DNA of 30,460 nucleotides from Chara braunii. Lineage: Eukaryota > Streptophyta > Charophyceae > Charales > Characeae. A model generated the notes under the pieces. The model ran no database searches, was not told where the DNA came from, and saw only the letters and a list, made by a program, of their open reading frames with translations. Shown here piece by piece: positions 10,687 to 20,678 of the stretch. Within the stretch, counting starts at the first letter, position 1; each line of letters begins with the position of its first letter. The stretch is taken from NCBI GenBank assembly GCA_003427395.1, contig BFEA01000540.1:311810-342269 (forward strand), in the 5' to 3' direction. The position numbers were made by a program, and so were the translations under genes.

Positions 10687-10704
10687 TGGCGCCATTGCCG
10701 GGGA
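10687..10704 (+). promoter_or_regulatory. Primer-binding site, tRNA-Asp(GUC)
   Basis: TGGCGCCATTGCCGGGGA starts two bases after the LTR's terminal CA. It is complementary to the 3' end of plant nuclear tRNA-Asp (ending CCCCGGCAACGGCGCCA), with one mismatch at the eighth base. Minus-strand DNA synthesis would be primed here. The position and fit independently confirm the 3' edge of the 5' LTR. Confidence 0.9.
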
Positions 10705-11088
10705 TAACGGAAGCCTACCGTTGTCCCTGGTGGAAAGACATCCGGGTATGGGAATGAGGGAGAACTAGGCACATGAGTGGAGAAGGGCAGGACTATGAGA
10801 TGGATCGTATAAGTAGTCTATATGGCTGTGTGTGTGTAAATGTTGATTGATTGGTGGTTTGGCTGATGGTGTGGATAAGGCGAATGTGCGAGGGAATTTT
10901 ATGATGGGGATGGGCCTTACCTAGGTGCGCCTAAGGGAAATAGAAAGAGAAATGTCTTCCAGGTCTAGAGCGTTGGGCATTTAAGTGGTTAGCCCGATAG
11001 GGTTGTGATGGATTGGACTGCTGAGTGGAACCCTTTGTCCTATCGTTTCGTATAACAGGGGGATTGAAGCCGAAGGCAGTCGATCAAA
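10705..11088 (+). other. Untranslated leader between PBS and gag
   Basis: No gene seen. The sequence just after the PBS (CGGAAGCCTACCGTTGTCC) can form a short hairpin. A GT-rich stretch lies near 10827. It should hold the RNA packaging and dimerisation signals, but no particular motif can be named. Confidence 0.6.
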
Positions 11089-13550
11089 ATGCCTGAGGAG
11101 ATGGCAGACGGTGGGAGAAGGCTTGTGATGGACACTCGACGACCTCATCGATGCCTTGGATAAGCGCGAGAGAGCGTCGAGCAATGTCCCGAAGGTTGAT
11201 ACGTTCCACTTCAAGGGAGAGCGGGTGTCCGATTGGCTGGACCTGGTTGAGCAGGCGCTGGTGGGATTGGCGGATGAAGTAAGATTTCAGCGGATTATGA
11301 GATACGTCCTTCATACCTACCATCAGGAGGTGGGTAGGGTGGTGGACGCCGCAAATGGCAGCTGGGCGAGGTTTAGGGACCTGATGCTAAGAAAGTATAG
11401 GTTGGGGGATGGTTTGTTGACCATGGCGGACTTGGAGGCCATGAACGAAGATGACTTCTCCACGATCGGGGCGTTCGTGCACGAGTTCAAAAGGAAGGCA
11501 AGGAAGGTGCACGGGATTCTGAAGAGACACAGTGTGCCATATTTTTGGGTTTGCTTACTGGCTCGGAGGCCGCGGAGTTGACGAGCCATGGAGGGGGAAG
11601 CAAGAAGCTCACCAGGGCCACTATCGACAAGGGAGTGGAAGAGGGGAGTCTGGACCATGTGGAGCAGCACTAGATGCGGCTGCAGAGGCGCAAGAGAAAG
11701 AAAAGGGACGCCACCGCATCTGGGACCCCGGGGGTGAAGAGGATTGTCACGGACGTGCTGGCTGCGGTGGGGTATGATAATGAGGCGGAAGTGCAAAAGA
11801 GAGGGGTGACCGTGGCCCAGGGCCGGGCATCAGGGGCAGTGGATGAAGAGGCTGGACGCGAGGATTATAACGGAGAAGAAACGGGCTCCCAGATCCTGAC
11901 CAAAGCCCAGAGGAAGCAGCGTAATGGGGGGTCAAGGATCAGGGAAGGGCAAGCGGTTGCCTCGCCACCACTTGCCGCCAAAACAACGCCAGCGCCAGCC
12001 GAGCCATCATGTGTGGGGCCGCCGCCAGCCTGTGGGCACTGGATGCCGCATTGCCAGCTCGCGCCCTGGCCCAGTTGTAACCACTGTACCTCGTGTGGAG
12101 GGAGTCAAGCCCACGCTGGACAGATGGTCCCCTATTAGGGCCCGTCGTCAAGTATGGGCCCCCCCGAGCTACTTTGCGACTCAAGGTCAGTTTGTGGCCC
12201 AACCGCCACCCTCCCAACAAGCCTCGCAGGCTAGTGTGGACGGGGGAGGAAACCAGGGGCAAGGCGACCAAGGCAATGGAGGCCGAGGCCAAGGGGGTCA
12301 AGGAGGCGGTGGCCGGGGACGAGGGAGAAATGGTGGGGGTCGTGGAGGTGGTTGGAATGGTCAGGGGGGCCAAAACCAAGATGGCTAAGGCGGCCAGGAG
12401 GGGGGCCAGGGATATGGGAGGCCCCGCTTCGATTGGCGGAATGCCACCTGTTGGCATCGTCGCGCTGTAGGACACACCATACGATTCTGCCAGCAGCGGC
12501 GGGATGATGAGCTAGCAGGGCTAATCTCCTCCTGTATGGACGGAGATATATTTGATAAATGGGGAAAGCATATTGACCCCAAGGTCCCGGGAGGGATCAA
12601 GCAAAAGGTCCTCAGGCGAGCGGCGGCAGGGCCACCGGTAACCCCAGCCATGTTCAGGATGTGGCAGGAAAGAGAACATCCGGCCATAAGGGTCGAGGAG
12701 ATTGTGGGGGATAGCGCGGAGGTTACTCAGCGACTAAAGGCAGGGACTATGAAGGAGGAGCCAACAGTCGTCGAGTTTGATGACGAAGGGCAGGAGGGCG
12801 AAAGGCAGCCGGTCATAGTCATCCTGGAGAAGGTGGAGGATCTGCTGGAAAAGGTGGGGAGGTACCAGCAGAGGTTGCATACCCTGTGTGAAGAGGCCCT
12901 AAGATGTGAAGCCAACCTGTCGGAGGTCTTCCTTTATGACTCTGGACCTGAGCCTTCGTCAGGACAACAGGGGTACCCAAGAGTTGCGACCGTAGGGACG
13001 GGCCCTAGGTCGGTTATGACCTACAGACCCCCCACGTCGCATGGGAGGGTGCCACAGGCGGCACGGACCAGGAGCCAAAACAAGGCCGGACCTAGCCAAG
13101 AGCCCAATCAGGCGCCCAGCCAGGCACCCCCTCAAAAGGAGCCTGAGCCAGGACGTAGGAAGGAGGTGGTGGAGGTCCCGGAGGAAGAGGAAAAGGATGA
13201 CGACGAAGAGGATGGGAGACTCCGATAAAGAGGAGGATCAGCAGGCGGAGTTGAGGGCCGGAAAGAGAGGAACCCGGGAGGGGGCCGAGCCAAGCCTGCC
13301 TGACAGCGTGCCCAAGAGGAAGAAGTACGCGGTCCGGATGGAGGAAGGCTTTGATGTGGAGCGGATGGTGGACAAGCTCCTGGAAGGTCATAATGACCTG
13401 ATGAACCTAAAGGACATCCTGGCGTCGGCACCAAGGCTCCGTGGTGAGCTGAAAGGGCGACTCTCCCGAAGGTTGGTGCCTAATGTCCATCTGAGTATGG
13501 TCCTGCCCAGGGAGGTAGAGTGGACTGAGGCAAGGACAATGATGGATTGA
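11089..13550 (+). pseudogene. gag (capsid, Gly-rich nucleocapsid, tail), broken
   Basis: Structural Gag protein forming the cytoplasmic virus-like particle. The probable start is ATG 11089 (MPEEMADGG...). A capsid-like region reads from about 11190 (VDTFHFKGERVSDWLDLVEQ) to about 11575. A charged linker follows, then a Gly/Arg/Gln-rich RNA-binding stretch (about 12240-12420). A zinc-knuckle remnant comes next: Cys 12449, Arg 12458, His 12473, Cys 12488, which is CX2CX4HX4C spacing with the second Cys replaced (CGT for an expected TGY). A long acidic, Pro-rich tail leads into the protease. Breaks: frameshifts near 11130, 11515, 11925 and 13220; stops TAG 11671, TAA 12386, TGA 13548. The start codon is the least certain part. 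Confidence 0.85.
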
Positions 13551-14220
13551 AAACGTGTGGCGTGCGGGCAGGTGGATTTGGTGATAAAGAACCAGAAGTG
13601 CACTGGGATGGTGGACACGGGCGCAGAGATGAACATCATCAGGGAAAAGGAGGCAGTGATGCTGGGTATGGAGATCGACCGCTCGGACTATGGCATGTTG
13701 CACAGCGCCAATTGTAAGGCTGCCTTTTGCGGCACGACGTCCAATGTGATTATAAAGATTGGGAAGGTGCGGGCTAGAACTTGCTTCTTCGTCATGCCCA
13801 ATGTCGGTCATTCCATCCTTCTGGGGAGGTCGTTCTTATGTAGAACTGAGATGCTAATCTTCAACAAGCACGACGGGACAATGATCCTGCTCCTATGTGA
13901 CCTAGCGTGTGAGAACTATGAGGTTATCACTTGCCGAAACACGGGGCCGGGCAGTGGAATGAATAGGCCTAATCTCGGCTCGTTTACCTTTGAGGAATTG
14001 GAGAACGAGCGTCGGAGGCTTTGGGAAGTGCTCGAGGAGAAAGATAGGGATGAGGTGCTGACACTGAGCCTCACAGATGTGAACAAGGCCATGGAGGTGG
14101 TGTCGGCACATGACATGGCGGATCCGGAGGCCATCAAGGCATTGAGGGAGCAGGTTTCGGAGAACCCTCAGGTGGGAGAGGTGGAATTGGTATATCGGCT
14201 TCCGGGAGGGAGGGGAGGCC
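13551..14220 (+). pseudogene. Aspartic protease domain
   Basis: Retropepsin-like protease that would cleave the Gag-Pol polyprotein. The catalytic motif VDTGAEMNII (DTG at 13614-13622) and the later hydrophobic ILLGRSF (13815 on) are both intact, about 65 residues apart, as is usual. The frame is the same as the gag tail and is separated from it only by TGA 13548, so gag and pol were probably one reading frame. After the protease, about 130 charged residues (ELENERRRLWEVLEEKDRDE...) link to RT. The frame then shifts by one near 14205-14235. Confidence 0.85.
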
Positions 14221-15439
14221 CTGCGATGGCCCGGGCCCGGGCGACAAGCCGGTCTTTTTTAGGGGAGGGCTTAAGCAGAGCTCCCAAAGGCGGTACAAGA
14301 CCATAGATAAGAAGTGTCGCCCAGTCCTTGTGCTTGCAACAGAGGACGAGGAAGCCTATTACGAACGGGAGCGATGGCTGATACGGCGCATGCGGGAGTG
14401 GGCGTTGGCCGGGCCATGCCATATCAGCAGTGAGAATGAAGGGGAGCTGATAGTTGGGGAACCCGGCTTCCTTTCACCCCGAGAGAAGACCCTGATGGTG
14501 GAGACAATGAAGAAGAGACATCGCGCTTATGCGTTTAATGACAACGAGCGTGGGAGGTTGGATGTGGATAAGATCCCAATGATACGAATCCACACCGTCC
14601 CACACGAGCCATGGAATTTAAGAGGCGCGCAATATCCAAATCCGAATGAGGAGAAGAAGGTGGTGGACTACCTGGACGGCAAGATGCGGACGCACGTGGC
14701 CGACTACTCCAGTGGGCCGTATGCCTCCCCTTGGTTTTGTTTTATCAAACCAAACAGGACGCTAAGGTGGGTGCAGGACTTGCAGCGACTAGATGCGGTG
14801 ACAGTGCGGGACGCGGGAGGGTTGCCAAACGCGGACACCATGTCAGAGTCATGTGCAGGAAGGCCTATAATCTCGCTTATAGACCTCTATTCTGGATATG
14901 ACCAGTTTCCTATATACCCGCCAGATAGGCCGATGATGATGATGCATACACCAAGGGGGCTGATCCATATGAATGTTGCCCCGCAGGGATGGACCAATGC
15001 AGTGGCAATGGTACAAAGGCACGTGATTAGAGCTATGCAGACGGTTAGTCCACATATCACCCAGCGCTATATCGATGACCTGGCAGTCAAAGGGCCAAAG
15101 GAGAAGGAGGAAGACGAAGTGATGCCTGGAGTGAGGCGCTTTGTCTGGAAGCATGTTCAGGACATCGATCAGGTTCTGAGTTTATAGGAGGAACACAACC
15201 TGACGGCAAGCGGCCCCAAGTCGAAACATTGTATGAGGGAGACCACAATTTTGGGTTTTGTCTGTAATGAGAGTGTGCGAAGGCCTGATGTAAAGAAGAC
15301 AGACAAGATCATCAAGTGGTCAGTGCCCTTCCGCTCGATAACAGATGTGAGGAGTTTCCTTGGGACGTGCGGGTTTTGGGGGAGCTTCGTAAAGGACTTT
15401 GCCACGAAGACGGAGCATTTAAGGAAGTTGGTGCGTTAA
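14221..15439 (+). pseudogene. Reverse transcriptase domain
   Basis: RNA-dependent DNA polymerase of the element. Fingers motif: SPWFCFIKPNRTLRWVQDL (about 14724-14780). Motif A: DLYSGYD (14882-14902), with the first catalytic Asp. Motif B: APQGWTNA (14978-15001). Motif C: YIDDL (15068-15082), with both catalytic Asp codons present. The thumb/connection region (LGTCGFWGSFVKDFA, about 15360-15405) follows. All catalytic residues remain, but TAG 15185 splits the frame after the palm, and TAA 15437 starts a cluster of three stops. The APQGWTNA form of motif B and the RDAGGLPNAD word mark a distinct Ty3/gypsy branch rather than the standard LPFGL type. Confidence 0.93.
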
Positions 15440-15903
15440 GGCTAGGAGTGGGTCTAGGGCGAAGACCAGGAAGAGGCGGTCGGTAGGATGAAGGGAGAGT
15501 TTAAGGAAGGGGGTTTGGTATTAGGAGCGCCAAACTATGAGGCGACGGAGGAAAGACCATTCGTTATCGAGACGGACGCTGGGCCGACTGCCTTGGGAGG
15601 GGTCCTGATCCAGACAGATACTGAAGGGAAGGAGGGACCGCTAAGGTTTGAAAGTCGTACCCTCAATACAACTGAGAGGAACTACTCTCAGTTTAAGAAG
15701 GAGACACTTGCGGTACTCCACTGCCTGAGGACCTTTCGAAACTATGTTTTCGGCAGGAGGCTCATTTTGAGGGTGGACCCTACTGCGCTTGCATGTTCCC
15801 TGAAGAATTATACATGGCGAGATGGTTGACCTACATTTGGATGTTTAATTTTGAGTTGAAAAGGATTCCAGGGAACAAGAACAGGGCAAATGTGTCAAGC
15901 CGC
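15440..15903 (+). pseudogene. RNase H domain
   Basis: Degrades the RNA strand of the RNA:DNA hybrid. Conserved acidic residues are visible: Asp 15575 (ETDAG), Glu 15701 (KKETLA, in the ERNYSQFKKE block) and Asp 15776 (RVDPTAL). The end of the domain (ARWLTYIWMFNFELKRIPGN) is in another frame after a shift near 15815. Three stops just upstream (TAA 15437, TAG 15443, TAG 15452) lie within 18 bp. Each can be explained by one C-to-T or G-to-A change. Confidence 0.9.
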
Positions 15904-16352
15904 ATCAATTGGGACGGATCGGACCAGGAATCGATAGAAGACACCCCGCCGGTTGATGGGTTTTTGGATCAAGAGGAGGACGTCCACCTTCACATAAACG
16001 AATGGTCCCTGCGAGTGCCCAGTTGCGTCAGTCACCCCATATGGCTAGCGCCAAAGGGGTACGAGCAAAAGGAGGAGTTGGTCCTCAAACCCTTCCAAGA
16101 GGAGGATCCGTGGGGAAGCAAGGATGTCGGCTGGATGATGAAGTTGGCATTGGCAGGTACACACAGTCTGATGGAGGAAGTGAGGACGATAGAGGAAGGC
16201 CCCACTCAGGTAGAGGAGCATGAACAACTAATGGATGGGATGTATCTGCTCACTAATACGCTCCTGCAAGGAGACTTCGACCGGAGGGGCTCGTTCAGTC
16301 CTGAGGAAAGTGAAATTCTTGTTCCTGAAAGCGAGGACGATGAGTTCGAAGA
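15904..16352 (+). pseudogene. Long acidic linker between RNase H and integrase
   Basis: About 150 residues with no domain I recognise separate RNase H from the integrase. The segment is acidic and continuous in one frame (for example DGFLDQEEDVHLHINEWS, FSPEESEILVPESEDDEFEE), and ends at a frameshift near 16350 (TGA 16354 in the old frame). Most Ty3/gypsy elements have a much shorter connection here. The frame is uninterrupted for 187 codons (15793-16356), so it was coding. A role is unknown. Confidence 0.7.
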
Positions 16353-17632
16353 GTGATCAAGGAGGCGTTTCGCGTGGAAGAATATGATGGAATCTACCGG
16401 GAGTTGGGACTACTCCTGTCCTACGAGATAAGGGATAGAGATGCAAGTGCTAAAGCGCAGAAGATGAGGCACCTCTACGTAGTAAGAGATGACCATCTGT
16501 TTATAAAGCGACAGGTCGGGAACCCCAAGAGGATTGTATGTGGGAGGAGCCGGCAGATCGATATCATAGCAGCCCTACACGATGGTATAGCAGGGGGGCA
16601 CAGAGGGATAGGTGCCACGTGCGCCAAGATAAGCGAGCTGTACCATTGGGATGGGATGCTGACTATGGTCATCAAGAAGTACTGCCAGTCTTGTGTACCT
16701 TGCCAGGAGAGGTTAGCGCAAAGGCCAAGAGAGCCCCTGCACCCGAGGTTGGAGAGGGAAGTGGGTGCGGTCGTACACATGGACCTGTTGTTCATGCCAA
16801 CTGGGGAAAATGGGTGTAATTACATCTTCGATGCACGGGATAACCTTACCGGGTTTGTGGACGGTCGGGCTATTCAGACGAAGACTGACCCAGTTTTGGC
16901 AAATTGCATCGAGGAGTATTATCTGCGTTATCCCTTTGTCAAAGAGTTTGTGATGGACCGGGGATCGGAATTCACCTGCAATGAGGTGCGAACCTTGCTT
17001 GCGGGGTATGGCGTAATGGCTAACTATACTACGGCCGCGCATCCTCAAGCGAATGCACCTGTGGAGAGGGGACACAGTACCACCACAAACCTTTTGGCTA
17101 AGTGGACGGAGGGCAAGCCTGGACAGTGGCCGAAGTTCCTGCGAGCGGCTTTCTCGTAGAAAACGTTACAGTAAAGAGGACTACCAAGTACGCGCCAGCC
17201 ACGCTATGGTATGGGAGGCATGCCACCTTTTCCATAGAAAGTTTTATGAAGACGTGGAGGCGCCAGGACTTGGAAGTTAACTTGTCCTTCGAAGAGTTGC
17301 TCGATATTCGGGCGCGGCAAGTGGGAGCTGCTGAGGAAAGGTTGCGAGAGGCCGATGGTCAGATAGAGAGGAGCCGCAAGGAGGACAAGATGAGATGGGA
17401 CCAGATGGCACGAGTAGGGAAGGAGTCGTTGGCAGTAGGGGACGTCGTACTACTGTACGACTCCTCCCTGGAGAAGCAATGGTCGAGGAAGCTCGACAAG
17501 AGATGAATGGGCCCCTATAAAATCTTGCGATGTGGCGAATTTGGAGCCTACCAGATTGAGGAGCTGGATGGGACAGGATGGCAGGATTGGGTGTCAGGGA
17601 CCAGATTGAAGAAGTTCGTGGCCAGGGAATAG
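16353..17632 (+). pseudogene. Integrase (HHCC, DD35E, GPY)
   Basis: Joins the cDNA to host DNA. Zinc-binding HHCC: His 16578, His 16599, Cys 16692, Cys 16701. Catalytic core: Asp 16782 (HMDLLFMP), Asp 16956 (VMDRGSEF) and Glu 17064 (APVERGH), with exactly 35 residues between the second Asp and the Glu. The C-terminal domain holds KEDKMRWDQMARVGKESL, then GPYKI and ELDGTGWQDWVSGTRLKKF. No chromodomain follows. Breaks: a frameshift near 17150 and TGA 17504, where Trp is usual (KR-W-GPY). The natural pol stop is TAG 17630-17632. Confidence 0.93.
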
Positions 17633-17797
17633 GTAAAGAACTCTACATTCTTCAGAACGAACTAGTCCTTGAGGTGTTGCATGCTATGGTCAGGTCAGGT
17701 GGGGGAATAGGAAAGGGCATGTGTGTTATCATAAAGCTTGATGGGCTGATGGCTAACCTTGTTGTTGGCCTGCTTGCTTCTCTCGCCTGATGTGCAG
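17633..17797 (+). promoter_or_regulatory. Candidate intron or splice acceptor before the second gag
   Basis: The pol stop codon runs straight into a donor-like AG|GTAAAG (17631-17638). A branch-point-like GCTAACC (17752-17758) lies 40 nt before a pyrimidine-rich tract ending in TGTGCAG (acceptor AG at 17796-17797). These spacings suit a plant or algal intron of 165 bp. Used with a donor further upstream, the acceptor could make a spliced mRNA for the downstream ORF. No transcript evidence is available here. Confidence 0.4.
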
Positions 17798-20678
17798 GTC
17801 TGACTTTTCAAAGACAGCCATGCAGAGGGGCGGGAGGGGCGCACGGCCACGACAGAGGCCTCTGGGAGCATCAGGAGGGGATGACTCGCATAGACCATCT
17901 GGGAGAGAGTCCACGCCTGTTTTCGATGATGATAACATAGAGCTCTTTCTGGATGCCTACCAGGTTCATGCGGCACGGGAGGGGTGGTCCACCTTGGAGA
18001 GGATACGACATCTGCGGGGAGTGGGGCGCTTTGAGGAGCCTATCGCGCATATCTGGGAGGAGGCTTTGACCTGGCAGGATGTAGAGGCGAGGATGCAGAT
18101 GTTGAGGGCTTCGCCGTTGGGACGAGATGGGTTGCCTATTCGATTGGAGGAAGGCAATGCGGAGGAGTTCATCCCGGCCTATGAGCAATTTATGCGCGAT
18201 CAGGGAGCTAGACAGGAGGAGTGGATGCAGACATTGCCCCTCTGGACACGGAGGGCGGAGAGGCCACTGGCAAGGCAGATTCGGGACAGGGCGCATGATT
18301 GGGAGGACTGTCAGGCGCAGTTGAGACAGGCATTTCGACGACTGGAGCCCTAGAGACCAGAACCCAGGGTGGAGAGACGACAGAGGAGTAAGAGGCCACG
18401 GGATCCGGAGGCAAGAGGGCTACTACGACTAGGGGAGGCCTGAAGGCCTTGGCGCAGCGAGAGGGGCCGGCGGAACCCGCCCAGACGATGGAGCCAGTTC
18501 AGCCTGCGGGGCCGGCTCAGGTAGCAGCTACCCCTTACCCATGGACTTGAGCAGGTGGAGTTTCGTCGGATCATGGGCAGTGACCTACGGGGCCCGTCGC
18601 CGACACTGCCAGAGGAGAGGGAGACTGTACCACTGGGGACGCCACTCGATAGTCTGGAGGCCCACCTCGATGCGTCCCAATGGAAGACTTCACAGCTGGG
18701 GGCAGGCCCAGGCGAGCCCGCACGATATAAGCCGGCAGAAGAACCGCCTGAGCCAGAGCCGAAAGTTGGGCCGCATAGGCCAGAAGAGCCGCGGACTGAG
18801 GTGGTTATTACAGTTGGGGACGATACCCCTCTTCCTACCCCGATCCTAGAGCAGGTACCGCAGTACTGGCCTGAGGGAATCCCTGAGCCGGATAGCAAGG
18901 AAGTTCTAGTACCACCACTGGAAGCTACTACGCCGCCTCCGACGCGGGCAGAGCTAGAGGGGAGGGAGGAGAGCGAGAGGGCGGGGACCTCTACTACTGT
19001 GGCACCACAGCTAGCAAAGCATGCAGCTGAGCCCCTGGACACTGAGATGCCGACCTCCGAGGAGCCGCCGCCAGAGTTGCCGCACGCAGAGAAAGGGGTG
19101 AATGCAGGAGTTCGCGGGACGCAAGCGGAGAGGCCACCAAAGGAGACGGTGGTGGAGAAGTTCGCAAGAGTGCAGGTGCGTCTCGAGGAGATATACCAGG
19201 AAAAGATTAGGATGGAGGCCGCAGGGGAAGCGCCAAAGCCACCAATCGACCCCCCGACAAGCGAGCAGAGGATTGGTGAGGCCTGGGCTAGTTACGAGGG
19301 TAAGAGGGATGCTACCCGTTCGAGATCGCGAGAGGCGGGGCAGGAGGACGAGAGGGAGGATGAGACGCGAGAGACTGGGGACCTGGGATTTTCGGCCACC
19401 AGGACCGAGCGCACACACAGGAGAATACGCGAGGTGGCGATCACGTCCTTCCAGCTGTACTCCATGCTCAGTGATGAGTTGGCGGCCTCGAGGTTGGAGG
19501 TGGAGCAACTGTCTACCCAGCTGGCAGGAGAGAGGGCAGAGAACCCGGCGTGGAGGTCCCGCATGGAGGCCAAGGAGGTGGAATGGGAGACGAGACTCCA
19601 GGACATGGCGGCAATTGTGGAGAGGCTCTCGGCCACCAAGGTGGTCGACTGGACAGAGCAGAGCCGGTATGGTATCCAGGGAAAGGAAGTACAGGGACTC
19701 TTCGGTCAGGGAGGGGCGGCTGAGCCATCTCAGCAAGAGGGAATGGAGGAGGTATTTCTGGACCCAGCGGAGGTGGAGATAAGGCGGAAGGTCGAAGGAG
19801 GGAGTTTCAGCTTCAAGACCCCCACCGAGCTAGCCTCGTAGCAGGCGACACCTATGGCGGTTGAGATCCCTATAGAGGGGCCAGCACAGAGCTCTCAGCC
19901 CCCACTAGCAGAAGGGGGCCCCACAGAGGAGTCCCCTACGATCCTTTTGGAGGTACAGGAAGGTACCCTTACGGGGGCAGCAGCGTCCACTGAGCCTGAG
20001 GCAATGGAGGAGGAGGCATCTCGTTTGGATGAGTTAGTGGCAGCTATGGAGTTGGACATGCCGTCAGAGGGGCCTCAGAGACACAAGACCCCGGAGCGTG
20101 TGCCAGAGATAGGGGAGTTGAGGACACAGTTAGGCTCCTGGGCTACTGGAGCTGACTCGGAAGAGCACATCTCAGAGCAGCAGCAGAAGGTTATGAGCAA
20201 GCCAGTGGCTACCGTGACTCCCCAGCCTTCAGACCCGCATAGAGGCGAGGGGACGACGGTGATGGAGAGGGTCCGTGAGGGTAGGCCGCAGAGATTTGAC
20301 ACTCCGGCGTACCGACCTGAGGGAGGCGAGATGCGAGCGGGGCCGAGTACCCCGATGTTGGAGGCGAGACCGACGGAATCATGGAGTATGCCCCAGAGCC
20401 ATGAGGTGAGTAGGGAGGCTAGTGAGATGTCGTCGCTACCAGAGTCCCAAAAGAAGAAGATGAGGTGTCAGAGGAGGTAGGATGATCAGTGCTTCTTCTG
20501 CAAGCATGACGTTCACAGAGCTCTTGAGTGTTCGAAGTTCCTTAAGGACAAGGTTGCTGGGAGAGTGACAGAGAGTGGTGGAAGGATGTATGATAGACAG
20601 GGGCGAGTGGTGGAGCGAGCTCCAGATGGGGGTAGGGCACAGTTGTATAGGCAGAACCAGGAGGTCATGAGTGAGTAG
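17790..20678 (+). pseudogene. Second gag-like ORF downstream of pol
   Basis: About 950 codons on the sense strand between pol and the polypurine tract. Start is ATG 17790 or, if spliced, ATG 17820. The N-terminus is Arg/Gly-rich. A helical capsid-like region (FDDDNIELFLDAYQVHAARE to QLRQAFRRLEP, about 17919-18350) resembles retrotransposon Gag in helix pattern. A long Pro/Glu-rich stretch follows. Next comes a coiled coil (LSDELAASRLEVEQLSTQL and on, about 19410-19640). Near the end is an intact zinc knuckle CX2CX4HX4C at 20490-20531 (Cys, Cys, His, Cys). Breaks: TAG 18351, shifts near 18400 and 18540, TAG 19839, TAG 20478. It is not an envelope: I see no signal peptide or membrane segment. 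The Gag assignment rests on the CCHC motif and layout. Confidence 0.7.

Noticed and set aside
18350-19042. 230-codon minus-strand frame opposite the second gag (also 19011-19736)
   Set aside because: Shadows of the GC-rich sense frame; Ser/Gly/Leu-rich with no domain. The sense frame ends in a proper zinc knuckle.
17790-20678. Envelope-like gene after pol
   Set aside because: No signal peptide, transmembrane segment or Cys-rich ectodomain is visible; the CCHC knuckle and capsid-like region point to Gag instead.
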